Below are positions 46,841 to 59,400 of a DNA stretch of 64,000 nt, piece after piece. Made by a program: the position numbers and the translations under genes. The notes under the pieces were generated by a model. That model was not told the DNA's origin. It saw nothing but the letters and a program-made list of their open reading frames with translations, and searched no databases. The DNA comes from Pratylenchus scribneri (taxonomy: Eukaryota > Nematoda > Chromadorea > Rhabditida > Pratylenchidae): contig JAQSEB010000023.1 in assembly GCA_030063045.1 (NCBI GenBank), positions 5,704,001 through 5,768,000 of the forward strand, read 5' to 3'. Numbering within the stretch: the stretch's first letter is position 1; each line of letters opens with the position of its first letter.

Positions 46841-48368
46841 TCATCCGGCCGCAGGTGCATTGGTCGAATTTTGTGTGCCATTTTGGGCGATCAAAGGCAT
46901 TGTGCCAGAGCATGGACTTTGTTCCCAATGATTTCCGCTTTAAATTTTTTGAGGAAATTATATATTTTAAATTTAATTAATTCTCTCATATGTCAATCTT
47001 ACTTGCACGTGATTGGCCCATTATAATTACATCCAGTTGGCCAAGCCAAACATTTCCTTGAGCGAATTCGTTGATTGATTGCAGTCAGTTGCATGAAAAT
47101 TGGACTCATTTCCGATGGACATTCACTCCATTCACTCCAATTGCCCCAAACACCATAGCAATTTGGAGGGGGGTATAAAATGGTTGCATTATTGTTGGGA
47201 GGTTGATTAATTGGCAAGTTGGTAAAATTTGCATATTCATTGCAACCATCGCCATAGCAGCAACAATATGTTGATGGAGGAAATCTTTTTATTAGTGGAA
47301 TATTCAAAATAAGATTTGATTATTATTTAAAATTATTAACGATTTTACATACCAAATTAATTTTTCAATTAGACATTAATTTAAATATGCAAATTTTTGA
47401 TAACTCTTAATAGTCTTGAGGATATTTTGATTATATTTAGAATTATTGGATTTGATAGGGAATTGTAAAAAGTCATGAGTAGGGTTCGGATTTTTATTTT
47501 TGATGAGAAATACACAAAATAGTTTTTTTAAACATTTATATTTCAAGTTTTTTACGAACTTTTTATTGATCTATTTTACCTATTTTGGTACTTTTTGTGT
47601 GGAAAATTTCATTGTAAAAATTCAATAAAAAAGCAAAAAATATTTTGTGGTTATTTTTGGAAAATTTCATATTAAAAATGGACACCTATTTTGCGATTTT
47701 TGCGACCTAAAAATCCGAAACTCTAATTCTGAATAAAAATGCCACAAAATAATCTAAAAAAAAATTTTGTTAAATCATTTTGATAGCAAAATATTCTACA
47801 TTGAGAAGAGTAACTAATTTTATTGATAGTTGGAGAGAATTATGTCATATCGATCATATTGATTAGTACAATTAGCTAAATTTCAAGGATTTCGATAAAA
47901 TTCCATTTAAAGCTTAATTCCATCTTCTAGATGATTGATAAAAATATAAAAATTTCTCAAAAATTTTACCCAGTTGAATTTATGCAAATTGGCGAATTTG
48001 TAGTAGCGTAGTGACCAGCAGCACTGCCAGCAGTGCAATTTGTAGCGGAGCATGCTCTGAGGACTAAACCCTGATTCCAATCTACGATAGCAGCAACGCA
48101 TGAATATGATATGCGGTCGCCTTTGGGCCCTGGGCATTCCACTGGTGCGCCATACAAGTTGGACGCCATTTTCCATTGGCCCTTGATGTTAGAGGAACAA
48201 TTTAATATTTAAAAAAATTATTCAAAATTTTTGATAATAGTAAAAAAAAATAATACAAACAGAAAAATTATTTCAATGAAAATTTGTCTGTACCTGATAA
48301 CATTTCAATGCATAAATTTGTAGACCATCAAAATTCAGAACAAGGAATATGAAGAAAAGTTTGAACAT
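46841..48368 (-). CDS. Secreted Ly6-like three-finger plus TSP1 protein (tandem paralogue)
   Basis: Exons 48294-48368, 47970-48181, 47003-47284, 46841-46937; 221 aa, all phases closed. Signal peptide (KLFFIFLVLNFDGLQIYA), then LKCYQG, ECPGPKGDRISYSC, LRACSATNCTAG and CINSTG, with the Ly6 end motif CCCYGDGCN, then WGNWSEWSEC of a thrombospondin type-1 repeat and a short Asn/Thr tail ending NSTNAPAAG and TGA. Exons 1 and 3 have the same lengths (75 and 282 bp) as in the fusion gene. It stops eight codons after the shared NGT-NSTNAP tail begins to diverge, where the paralogue enters the hydrolase. Several N-x-S/T sites suggest glycosylation. Function unknown; likely extracellular binding. Confidence 0.88.
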
Positions 48369-49274
48369 TTTTGGAAAATTTAAAATCCGGAAGGAATCAA
48401 ATATATTTTCTAAATTTTTTTCATTTTATTTTTTTATTAAAATTTTTTTATTATTTTATATAGAATGAATTTTTTTTTGATATTTTAAAAATTAAAAATT
48501 TATTTATATATAATTATTACTTAAAATATAATTAATAAATATATAATATGATTCTATGCATTTTCATAATAATAAATAAATAGGTTTATTATTGTTCATC
48601 GAAAACGCCATTTGGACTAGCTTTTATGCTTGGCGAAAAATTAATTAATTAATTTTTTTATATTTCTTATTAATATTCCATTGAATTGTTCATTTAATTA
48701 ATCAACTACATTTGCATTTTAACATACATATACACCAATTTGCCATGGCAATAAAATTGGACATTTTTAATTTAATATCCAATTTACAATGCAATGTGGT
48801 GAGAATTGTCTTTAGATGATTAAAAATTAATTAAATTTTTTGTTCCTCTCAAGAATATAAAATTAATCAACCATACTAGCATCTGGCATTCACACATACA
48901 CATCAACTTGCCAAGACAATACAAATTGGCCTTTTAATTAAATTTTATATTCAATTCTCACCGAAGTTTTGTGGGAATTTTCACAGCGTGTTCACATTTA
49001 ATTCAAGAATATTTTCACTTATTTTCTTCATTATTAACAATTTCCCATTTCCATGGTTATATAATAAAATTTTCACCAGATAAATGTAGGGAAATTAAAA
49101 TTGGAATATTTGGTGGAAAAAAATTAATTAAATACAATAATTTCGATGATATTAATTTTTTCTTAAAATACCAATGGAAATCCTGGAGTGCGGTTGATCC
49201 CTGCATTCACATTTTTATGAGTAATTTTGGGTATTGAATGCGAATTGACCTCTATGTCATCATGGTAAAATGTG
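48369..49274. other. Upstream region of the Ly6-TSP1 paralogue
   Basis: AT-rich; 48570-49150 is homologous to the spacer upstream of the fusion gene. No other gene seen. Confidence 0.5.
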
Positions 49275-49405
49275 TCATGCCAACTTTTACCAAGAAAATG
49301 TAAAGGGAAGACCAAGGACATTCTCTAGTAAAAATTTTTACATATGATATAGTTCAATCAACGCAGTTCATCGAGCTGAATCGAATGGTTCCATTTTTAT
49401 TAGAT
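49275..49405. repeat. Half copy of MITE family P3
   Basis: GCCAACTTTTACCAAGAAAA and CAACGCAGTTCATCGAGCTG match one arm of the element at 7355-7710. Confidence 0.55.
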
Positions 49406-49915
49406 AAAAGGACTTTATGAAGGACATTATGAAGGACTTTATGAAGGTTATTATTTATATTTATGAAGAAAAAATTCAAAAAAAATTTTTTAATTGAATA
49501 TATTTATGAAGAATACATCTTTTGTTATTAGGAAAGTAAATATTTTTATTTTTAAGAATTAAAATATTTACATCTTTAGAATAAAACATATCCGATATAT
49601 TCTTGCTTAAGAAAGATTTCTTCTTAAAAAGAATTTGGATATAATGCTAAAAAATTTGATTTAAATTTAACCCATATCGAAATTATTAAAGAATTTAAGA
49701 TGCGTAACGAAATGCGGAAGAAAGAGAGATCTGACAAGAATCTCGTTTCAGTCTCAAACCGAAATCTCATCTGCCATCTCTGTCCGATCTCAAGACTAAG
49801 GAGAACGAGGAATGATATTTTTATTTTATTCATAAATTTTGTTCATTCAAATATCAAATCAATTAACTTTATCAAATTTAATTAAATTCATGAAAATAAA
49901 ATAAAATATTTTGAA

Positions 49916-52900
49916 TCAATATTTTCCCAAATATTTTGGAAATCCAATCATATTTTGTGCTGGATCGATGACCAAACAATGTTTTTGCTGGAAAAATGGT
50001 CGTCCAAAAATCCATGGTGCATTGGCATTGTCCCCAAAATTGGCGTCCAATTCTTGAATGGCCCAAAGGCACTGGCCGGGAGGCAACAAATTTCCGGGCA
50101 ATTCGATTTTCAAATTTTCCTGCAAAAATTTTATTAAATTATTTTATTGTTTTTTATTTGAATTAATAACATTTTAAATTTTTAAATTTCTGGTAATTTA
50201 TTTTATTTAAAATTAATTTATTTATTGTAATTTAATATAATATTTTGCTAATAATTTTTATTTTATTTACATTAAATTTTGACTTTATTAATATTTCTTT
50301 AAAGACATTGATAATTTTTTACATTTTCCGAAATTAACTTTTTTGTGGCTATAAATTGTTATAGTATAATTTTTAGAGTTTAAGATTCAGAGTATAGGTA
50401 AAATTAACTAGTATATAAATGGAGTTAAAAAATAAATAAAATAATTATTCATTAATCATAAAAATATTTTGATTCATTTCATAGTAGTGATTTCCAAAAT
50501 GGATTATTTACAGATTAAATTAAAGATTGAAATTTTGAAATTACCTTATTCTAATATAATAATATCTAATTTTTTCTTAAAGTATAATTTTTTTTATATT
50601 ATATAATTAAAAACTAACCTTTTCCAGTTTAATGTCATTGTATCTTGTTTTGAAGGTGAATGGTCCATATTGTTCATTGCAATTAATCATGTATAATTGA
50701 TGTCGGCCAATTTTTCGTTTTTCGGCATTAATCATCAATCCCAATTTTGCCACTATTCTTTTGGGTGCTTGAATGAACATGTTGTTTGGATCGATCAACA
50801 CAGTTTTTTCGATTTTATCATCATAATTCATGTCTGGCGTTTTCAGGCTCACTCCCTTTAAAAATGTTACTGGATTATCAAAATTATCATTAATATTTTT
50901 AATTTTAAAAGAAAAAAATTTTTGCCAATATAATTTTTAAGGCCATAAAACTTGGCCATAAGAAAGTGAAATAGCTGGGAATATGGAATAATGTTAGATG
51001 GCTAGATTAGGATTATGAAGTCTTAACATGTGTAATTATTTTTTTGCCCAAAAATATTATTGTTATTTACCCCAAAGAGTAGTTTTTGACTTTTAATAAA
51101 TGATTTTAAACCCTATAAATCTTATACTAATTTGTAAATCTCATCGAGACTCATCGAATGTTATTTATTTTTATTTGTTTAAATTGAAAACCATATTTCC
51201 AATTTTTGGTATAAAACATTTTATTTTGGGTCGAATCCTGACATTTTATATATCAATCAGGGGTGCCATCTCCAAAACTCAAAAATCTGGCATTCGGGTC
51301 TAAAAATTTGGCAGAAATCGGGCAGAAATTTTTAAAAATCGGGCAAAAAATCTGGCATGCTTAAAAACGTATAAAAATAAAAAAAAAGGATATACTTTTT
51401 ATTTCTCTTATGACTTGACTTGTTTGAGCATTTAGGGCTGTGAAATAAAGATAACATAAGCGCTCAAGAAAAAATTAAACAAAAATAGCCCCGTAGGGGA
51501 AAAATTTAACCAAAAATGGCCGCGCAGCGAAAATTTTAAATCAAAAATGGCCGCGCAGCGAAAAATTTTGCCCATTTTTAATAAAAATTTAAAATTTGGC
51601 AAAAAACTGGCAAATTTTGAAAAAACTGGCAAAAATCTTGGCATAAACAAAAATCTGGAAAAAATCCGGCAGTGGCATCAAAAATCGGGCGCGTGCCCGA
51701 AAAATCTGGTATTATATTATGGCACCCCTGATATCAATCGATGCTTCTCGATGAGATTTGCAAATTGATATAATGTTTATAGAGTTTAAAACAGTTTTCT
51801 GATTTAATAGAAGTTAAAAACTATTTTTGGATAAAAAATATTATTCCTTAAATATGATAACTTTAAAAAAGAGCTTGGGTTGACCATGTTTTATGGCCCT
51901 AGTTAAGCCTATGCCAAAAATAGTTACAGTTATTTATCAGTTATTATCGTATTCATTTATTTTGTTGAAATACAATTTTTAGAAATTTATACCTCAATTT
52001 TTAATCTAAATGCGTCCATGCCGGGTCCAGTTTCATTGCCGAAATCCTTTTGTAAGTCATAATAATTGTAAGTGCCAGAAGATTCGCACAATTTATTCGT
52101 TACTAATGGGGATCTTTCGATCACCAATTGTGCCTCAGTTTTGCCATAAGCAAGCTGAACTTTCCTCGGGCGAATTCTCTCCATCAACGCGCTTTGTTTG
52201 CCCATGCTCAACATTCCGCTCACAGACAATTGTTCGAGTAGTTTAATTTCATGGATTTGCTCAACTTGACCAAATGATCGTTCCCGTACTGTGATGTTTT
52301 GCTCTTCAGTGATGTTGCTGAACTGTAAAAATAATAATTTTTTATTAATGTTTAATTTTTAATATTCAAATATAAAATTTATATTAATAATTTTTTTTAA
52401 TTTTTACAATTTATTATTTATTTATAGAGTTGTTTACATCAGTTAATTTTAAATTGGAATTTTCCAAAATGTTGGTTTAGGATTTTCATTAAATATGGAT
52501 TTATTTTGTAATTTGGATCCTATATTCTATTATTAAAAAAAAATTTACAATTTAGGTTATTCAGCGATTTTCTCAATAGAAACGAACTATTTATCACTAT
52601 ATTATTTAGCCAAAAATGCTATTGAATCATTGTACTTTGACCAAAATATCCATTTTCTTTTCGTCAAAATATGTTGCGATTTAATTGAGTGTTTATTTAA
52701 AATAATTTGTCCATTGCTTTTAATTTATTATCTTGCAGTATAATGATCAAAAGCTTTTAAATTAGAGATTTTCTTATTATATAAATTTATCAGAATTAAT
52801 TACCCTAGTTGTTTAATTTTTTTATAAATTAAATTTTTATCAAGTATCTTTTCTTAACATTCTACAATTTTATCTAAAAATTTACCATGATGATGTCTTC

Positions 52901-53386
52901 GCCAAAGAAACCGGCTACAGTGAAATTCAACGATTGTTTTTGAATTGTTGTTTTGAATGTTATATCCGGATGAGATTTAAATGTTTTTGATGCGCTGTTG
53001 TTAAAAGTTCGAGTACCATTTGCATTTTGTGCATTTTGGCCGAATAATGCCACAACAGTTCCACTGCCATTTAGACCCAATGCTTTTGGGGTGAGCACAA
53101 ATGAAATGTCTCCAACCCCGGGGGAAATCAAATCGCCAACAAAATTTAGAAGGAAATCAACGGGTTGCGGTGGAGTGCCAACGCCCAATCGTGCCGTGTA
53201 CACATTGGTGCCCAATGCCAAAATTGTGTCCAATCGGCCATCGTAGGCAGCTCCATGAGTGTCATTTTTGCCAATCAGGCCCAAACGTTCCAAAATATTA
53301 ACATTTTGAAGTTGAATGGTAATTTTATCGGAGGGACTTGAAAATGCACAGACAAAAAGGGCAAAAAAGATGGCGGAAAAAAGCAT
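49916..53386 (-). CDS. Secreted pepsin-like (A1 family) protein without catalytic motifs
   Basis: Exons 52886-53386, 51993-52322, 50619-50855, 49916-50119; 423 aa, all in phase. Signal peptide MLFSAIFFALFVCAFS. The A1 fold is shown by YTARLGVGTPPQPVDFLL near residue 64, VSGMLSMG in the position of the usual GILGLG, and the C-terminal PWIFGRPFFQQKHCLVID then NMIGFP. The first active-site motif (normally DTG after the hydrophobic strand) reads LNFVG, and the second reads LIDPNN. One Asp is retained but both DT/SG signatures are gone, so it is probably not a protease. Such homologues may act as binders or secreted allergen/effector-like proteins; that is inference. An upstream in-frame extension to 53632 lacks a signal peptide and is not used. 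The gene has a nested transposon in its 1.1-kb second intron. Confidence 0.87.
51090..51805. repeat. Palindromic MITE, family P1, copy split by an hAT-like element
   Basis: Left arm 51090-51257 and right arm 51739-51805 (CGATGCTTCTCGATGAGATT) belong together; the hAT-like element 51258-51730 separates them at ATATCAAT. Lies in intron 2 of the pepsin-like gene. Confidence 0.8.
51258..51730. mobile_element. hAT-like non-autonomous element in the pepsin-like gene
   Basis: Ends CAGGGGTGCCAT and complement; perfect 8-bp duplication ATATCAAT at 51250-51257 and 51731-51738. CAGGGGTG is a classic hAT end. The interior repeats AAAAATCTGGCA and AAATGGCCGCGCAGCGAAAA. No transposase. Confidence 0.93.
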
Positions 53387-54739
53387 TTTATTAGATGAAA
53401 TTTTTAGGATATAAATCATAAAATGATCTAGGGCCTTATAAAGGGTTCGAAATAGGAGACAGAACTCCGTAAATGCTGGCCGCTCCCAATTTTTAATCCA
53501 TTGTTCTTCGTTTTGACAATACAAATTTCTGTGACCTTTAATTGGTACGCAATTAATAAACCCAAAAATGATATAATTAAACGAAAAAAATTGGCCGCAC
53601 CTTGAAAAAAGAAGAATTGAAGGAGGGCCCATCCAATAAAATTTTTTTTATCAATTTTCCACCATTTTATCTTTTTTATCAGACATTCATTGAAGACAAA
53701 AATTAAATTTTTGAGGAAATTTTTAAATCTAAAGCGGCTTATTGAATGGGTGAGTTCATTTTTGAAATGTTAATACGTAAGTATTTGTACCAATTGTACC
53801 GTGTGACCATTGCTCATTTATCATTCATTTATTATACTATTATTTTATGGATGAATTACTTCGAATAAGAAATATAAATCAGAAATACAATAAACTCAAT
53901 AGAATTTAATATAGCAAATTTGATGAAAGATATCAAATGAAGCGACCTTTTGAATTTCTTTGAATAAAAATATTCTTCAAAATAAATTGAATATAATAGG
54001 AGATATAGTAGATTTAAATGAAAGATATCTACTAATTAAAAAATATAAAATTCAGGAAAGAAACATAAAACAGGAAAATACATTTCCGGAAAATAAAGGA
54101 AAAAGCATTTTACAAAAGAAAACATTTATGTAAAATACATATTCCGGAACGAAAGACATTTAAGTAAAATAAATTTTCCTGAAGAAACAATTTAAATAAA
54201 ACAGAAAGAAACACATTTAAGAAAACATTTATGGAAAAAACACATTTAGGAAGAATAAATTTTCCGGGAAGAAATACATCTAAAAAATGAATTTTCCAAA
54301 AATAAATAAGGAAATTGTATTTACCAAATGAAACACATTTCCGGAATATAACGCATTTAGGAAAATACATTTTCAGTGGATGTACTAATCTTTTTTTTGA
54401 TAAACAATTTTAATGGAATTAAAATGAAAAACCTAATGGAACAAAAAATCTATTAAGAACAATTAATTTTTTATTAATTTTCCGCTATTTTATAAATTTT
54501 TAAATAAACAATCGTCGATTATTGAAATGAAATTTTTGTAGAAATTTAAAAATGTAAAAAAGCCTATTTTTTTATTTAATCAATTTTTGCAGAGGCAAAA
54601 ACATTAACTGAATGTATGATACAAAATTAACAATTTTAATTTATTATAAAATGAAATGAATATTAAACATTTATTTTTGTACGAAATTTCAAATTAACAT
54701 CATAAATAAAGAACATGTGAATTTTTTTGAATTAATTAG
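53387..54739. other. Intergenic region with degenerate TTTCCGGAAAA repeat
   Basis: From 54060 to 54375 the sequence is a degenerate array of GGAAAATACATTTCCGGA-like and AACACATTTAGGAA-like words, similar in core to the arrays at 36.6 and 44.2 kb. Minus frames there are artefacts. The rest is AT-rich without a gene. Confidence 0.5.
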
Positions 54740-55214
54740 TTAATTTTTCAAGGCAAAAAAGAATAAAATTGTTGCGGATGTGCCAAAAATGGTGCGCACA
54801 AAATGTAATTTATTCCATTTGGCAATTAATTCCAATGTTTTTTGATCCGCTTCCCCATCTTTTGTGCTCATCAGCTTTTTAATGGTTGAGTACATGATCA
54901 AAATTGTGAATGGCAAATTGGCCAACATTAAGACACCTCCAGAAAGCCAAAATGGATTCCAATTTGTTAGAAAGCTGCAGGTTATACCAGCAATGCCTCC
55001 GGTTAATGCCAAAAGTGGCTAAATAAAATTTTTTTAGATTATTTAAAAATTAAAAATTTCCAATTTTATTGATTATAAAAAAATAGTCAATATTCAAAAT
55101 TATAAATAATTATTATTTTAAATTATTATTATTCACCTGCATTGGTGCTGCACCAGTGTAAATAACTTCCCAATGTTTTACTGCGGTATTAGCATCCAAT
55201 TTTTTTGCTGCCTT
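54740..55214 (-). CDS. DUF1772-like membrane protein, C-terminal part
   Basis: Two exons: about 55137-55214 and 54740-55018, joining in phase. Seen: KKLDANTAVKHWEVIYTG then AAPMQPLLALTGGIAG, LSGGVLMLANLPFTILIM and LIAKWNKLHFVRTIFG. This follows the DUF1772 (anthrone-oxygenase-like) pattern of W-x3-Y, PFT and W-x2-LH-x-VRT, with three membrane segments. The usual first segment with its Glu-x-Pro motif was not found upstream. The first exon overlaps the 3' end of the Lys/Asn-rich ORF in another frame, probably entering at CGCTCAG (acceptor ending at 55215). Either an exon lies beyond the satellite at 56.5 kb, or it is spliced from inside the ORF, or the gene is truncated. Confidence 0.65.
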
Positions 55215-56163
55215 CCACTGGCACTGAGCGATTTATTGGCACAATCCGAATTTTCAATTGATGGATTTGTTCTTCTTGGCTGGTTGCCATTCGAATTTGT
55301 TGTTCCCGTTGCTTTTCTTTGCTGACGGAAGGAAATTTTTTGTTGGCGAAATTTTTGCCCAGCAATTCCGGTGTTTTGCAATCGAATTTATGCAGCAAAT
55401 AAACCTGGTTTGAGTTTTTACGATTCTCATCGATTGGATCGAATTGCGCATGTAAAATATCGCTGCTCAATCCAGAATGTCCAATTTCAGCGATGTTCTC
55501 ATCTTTTGCTCGAATTTTACAAATTGGCTGCTGATTTGGCGGTGACTTGGATGATTTCTTAATAGTTGGAATAATTTTGTCGATTTTCGGCAATGATTGC
55601 CCAATTTTCGGTTGTTCTTTTGCATTTTTGCTGCAATTTTTGTTGTTGATATTTTGTTGTTTTGCGGTTGTTCCCAAATTTCTTCTCAAAATAATTTCCA
55701 TGTCTGCAATTATTTGCTGCGTTTCTTTGCTCAATTCATTTCCATTTTTTATTGAATTCGAAAATTTAATGCCGTTATTGCCATCCTCGTCTCTTCCATT
55801 TGCTACATGAATTGTTCCCGCTGAACGGGCTTTTCCAATTTCCTGTTTTTCTTCGGTCTTGTCATCCAATCTTGTTCTCAACATTTTCATTTTCTGCACT
55901 TTTTCACAAACCTCGAACCGATTCTGCCACCATTTCGCCTGTTCAATTTGTTTCTGTTCAAACCTTGCAAAAAGAGTTCTCATCTCATCCAATAAATTAT
56001 TTGCATTTTCGTTTCCGAAAGCACTTTGGGAAACTTTATTTGCTGCTGCATTTTTCTCCGGATTGTTTTGATCGGCATTTGAATTATCATTTTTGCCATT
56101 CTCGACTTCCAGATTATTTCCGCTGCTCACAAACTTCCTTTTGTTGTCTCGGGGAACGGCCAT
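55189..56163 (-). CDS. Hydrophilic Lys/Asn/Gln-rich ORF, possible coiled-coil protein
   Basis: A 324-codon uninterrupted frame from ATG, long for this AT-rich genome, with near-normal amino-acid usage. N-terminus MAVPRDNKRKF has a basic patch. Residues about 57-105 (LLDEMRTLFARFEQKQIEQA) and the stretch after it look helical/coiled-coil. The rest is disordered-looking, with repeated PKI-like pieces (GQSLPKIDKIIPTIKK). No domain recognised. The frame remains open about 50 codons upstream of the ATG. The 3' end overlaps the DUF1772 exon; a donor CAG/GTTTAT at about 55408 would splice it in phase to that exon, making one gene. This is unproven. Confidence 0.5.
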   Translation of the reverse strand: MAVPRDNKRKFVSSGNNLEVENGKNDNSNADQNNPEKNAAANKVSQSAFGNENANNLLDEMRTLFARFEQKQIEQAKWWQNRFEVCEKVQKMKMLRTRLDDKTEEKQEIGKARSAGTIHVANGRDEDGNNGIKFSNSIKNGNELSKETQQIIADMEIILRRNLGTTAKQQNINNKNCSKNAKEQPKIGQSLPKIDKIIPTIKKSSKSPPNQQPICKIRAKDENIAEIGHSGLSSDILHAQFDPIDENRKNSNQVYLLHKFDCKTPELLGKNFANKKFPSVSKEKQREQQIRMATSQEEQIHQLKIRIVPINRSVPVEGSKKIGC

Positions 56164-56489
56164 GGCAAAAGATTTTTTGAAGTGTTGATAGAGCTTTACT
56201 CTATTGAAGAAAAACAGCCAAGTTGAGGGCGATCTTGATTCGGTGCTACCAAGTGCAATCGTGCGCAGTATTTGGAAGGGCTGGACCCAAACCCAAACAA
56301 AGATTTATTCAATAATTTAATAGAGAATAAGCTTTTATTTATTTTATTTATTTAATTAAGTATGAAAAGTTATGAATGAATTGGGGAAATTCTCAACTTG
56401 GGATTTTGGGTGACATTAGATCCAACATATAAATAAAATGATAACAAATATTTAAATTAAAGTCTAATGGTCCTTCTTCATTTATTACA

Positions 56490-59400
56490 AAGGTGCGCAA
56501 GTCAGGATTTGGCCATATCCCGCCCCAGAGCTAACCCTATAGTGGGAGTAGGAATTGGATTATGAAAATTGGGACTCGGGGGTTTTCGAGTATGGCGAAT
56601 TCAAATATGATATTAGTTTTAAGATCCGCGCAATCAGGGGTTTGCAAACCGGTTTAAAAAGTTCAAAAAGTGAAAATTTTATCGGAATGAGGTGAAAATT
56701 TGGATTTGGGGGTTTTCGAATATGGAGAATTCAAATAAGACATGGGTTTTATGACCCGCGCAAAATGTGGTTTGCAAACCGGTTTAAAAAGTTCAAAAAG
56801 TGGAAATTTTATCGAAATGAGGTGAAAATTTGGATTTGGGGGTTTTCGAATATGGAGAATTCAAAAATGAAATTGGTTTTTTGATCCGCGCAAGTAGCGG
56901 TTTGCAAACCGGTTTAAAAAATGAAAATTTGTCCAAATAACACCAAAATTAGTATTCGAAGGTTTTAGACTATGGGGAAATAGAATTTAATATTAATTTT
57001 GTGTTTCTAACAAAATCGGTTTGCAAACCGGTTTAAAATTTCATTTCATCCCACGACCTAAAAAGGGCTGGCGAGCGAAGCGAGCCTGCCCACGAACTTT
57101 AGTAGGCGGGCGAGCGAAGCGAGCCTGCACACAACCTTAAAGGGCTGGCACGCCTGTCCAAGACTTAAATAATTTAAAAATCCGAATCCCTAGGGTAGGT
57201 CTAACGCGCCTTGGCGCGTTTACAAACGCTCAACATATATTCAAATTTTCACATATACCTTAAACCCATATATTCCTTACGCCCACATCCCTTACGCCCC
57301 ACTTCCCTTACGTCCACTAGTTATATCTAATATAAAAAGAAATGTCACACGGTTTTGCGGGCATAATAAGGTTCCGGATGAGAGTTGGGAGATGGGGTCT
57401 AGATAAATGTATCAGGCAAGCGTCCGTTTAGACTAATTTGGACATGGTTTGGGATGAGGTTGATTTTGGCCAGGTGGTTAGCAGAGGGGGAAAACCGGTT
57501 TTTGGACTTTGAATTTGGCCGAATTTTTTAGATTTTAGTTTATAACTTTTTTGTATATGAATATTTTGAAATATTTTTTGGACTATGACCGGCAACCAAG
57601 TAGGGGCTTTAAAATGATATATAGCATGTGTTGGTGCGCGGCTTGGCCTAGGAGGAGTTTGTTAACTTCTATGCGCAAGTCATGATTTGGCCATATCCCG
57701 TTCCAGAGCTAACCCTATATAAAATGACGGAGTTGGTGGATGAAAATTGGGACTCGGGGGTTTTCGATTATGAGTAATTCAAATATGACATTAGTTTTAA
57801 AATGCGCGCAACGGATGGTTTGCAAACCGGTTCAAAACATGGCGAAAATGGGAATATGGGTAGATTGAGGTGAAATTTGGTATCTGGGCGTTTTCAGGTA
57901 TGGAGAATTCAAATATGAAATCCGTTTTGAAATCCGCGCAACAGATGGTTTGTAAACCGGTTTAAAAAAGTCCAAAAATGGAAATTTAATCAGAATGAGA
58001 TGAAATTTGGGATTCTGGGGTTTTCGAATATGGAGAATTCAAATAAGAAATTCGTTTTGCAAACCGCGCAAAGGGTGGTTTGCAAACCGGTTCAAAAATA
58101 AAAATTTCTCCAAATAACTTGAAAATTAGAATTCCGGGGTTTTCCAGTATGGGGAATTCGAATTTGATAATAGTTTTGTGATTCGGTCGAAACCGGTTTA
58201 AAAAACGATTCAAAATTCTATAAGGGCCCACGACCTTAAAATAGGCGGGCGAGCGAAACGAGCCTGCCCACGACCTGGAAAAATGCGGGCGAGCTAAGCG
58301 AGCGAGCCGGCACACGACCTAAAGAATGGCTGGCGAGCGAAGCGAGCCTGCCCACGACCTTTAAATAATTACAAAATCCGAACCCCTAGGGTAGGTCGAA
58401 CGCGCCTTGGCGCGTTAACATGAACAGAAGGCTGTAATCCCTCTTAAAATCTTTTCAAATCCTTCCCACGTATTCCTTTCACCCACTTTCCTTACGACCC
58501 ACTTCCCTTACGTCCACTAGTTCTATACAATATAAAAAGAAATGTCACACGGTTTTTTGGGTTTATTAAGGTTCGGGTTGAGTGTTGGGGGGTGGGACTT
58601 TGATAAATGCATCCAGTTAGGGCACAAATTAATGAATTTGGGCATGATTTGGTTTGAAGTTGAATTTGGCCAGGTCGTTAGCAGAGGGGGAAAATCGGTT
58701 TTTGGACTTAGAATTTGGCCGCATTTTTTACAATTTCGTTCATAACTTTTTTGTATATGGATATTTTCGTGTGGAGTTTCTTTAGTGCCACTCAGAAGAA
58801 TGTGGGCTTCAAAATGATGTATAGCACTTGGGGCTGCGCGGCATGGCCTAGGACGAGTTCGTGTTAGAAGATGCGCAGGTCATGATTTGGCCATATCCCG
58901 CCCAGAGCTAACCCTATAGTGGAAGTAGGAATTAGATTATGAAAATTGGGACTTGGGGGTTTTCGGCCATGGGGAATTCAAATATCACATCAGTTTTGAA
59001 ATCCGCGCAAAGGGTGGTTTGCAAACCGGTTCAAAAAAAGTCAAAAAATGAAATTTTGACGGAATGAGGTGAAAATTGGGATTTGGGGGTTTTCGGGTAT
59101 GGGGATTTCAAAAATAACATTGGTTTTGGTATCCGCGCAAAAGTAGGTTTGCAAACCGGTTCAAAAAAGTTTAAAAATATAAATTTTGTCAAAATGAGAT
59201 GAAAATTTGGACTTGGGGATTTTCGAGTATGGAGAATTCAGATATCAAATCCATTTATAATCAGCGTAAGTGGTTTGCAAACCGTTTCAAAAAATGTTCA
59301 TAAATGGAAATTTTATCGGATCGATATGAAAATTGGGATTCTGGGGTTTTCGGATATGAAGAATTCAAAAATAACATTCATTTTGTAATCCGCCCAAAAG

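Noticed and set aside
53387..53632. Longer N-terminus for the pepsin-like protein (ATG at 53632)
   Set aside because: The extension has no family match and would bury the clear signal peptide that starts at 53386.
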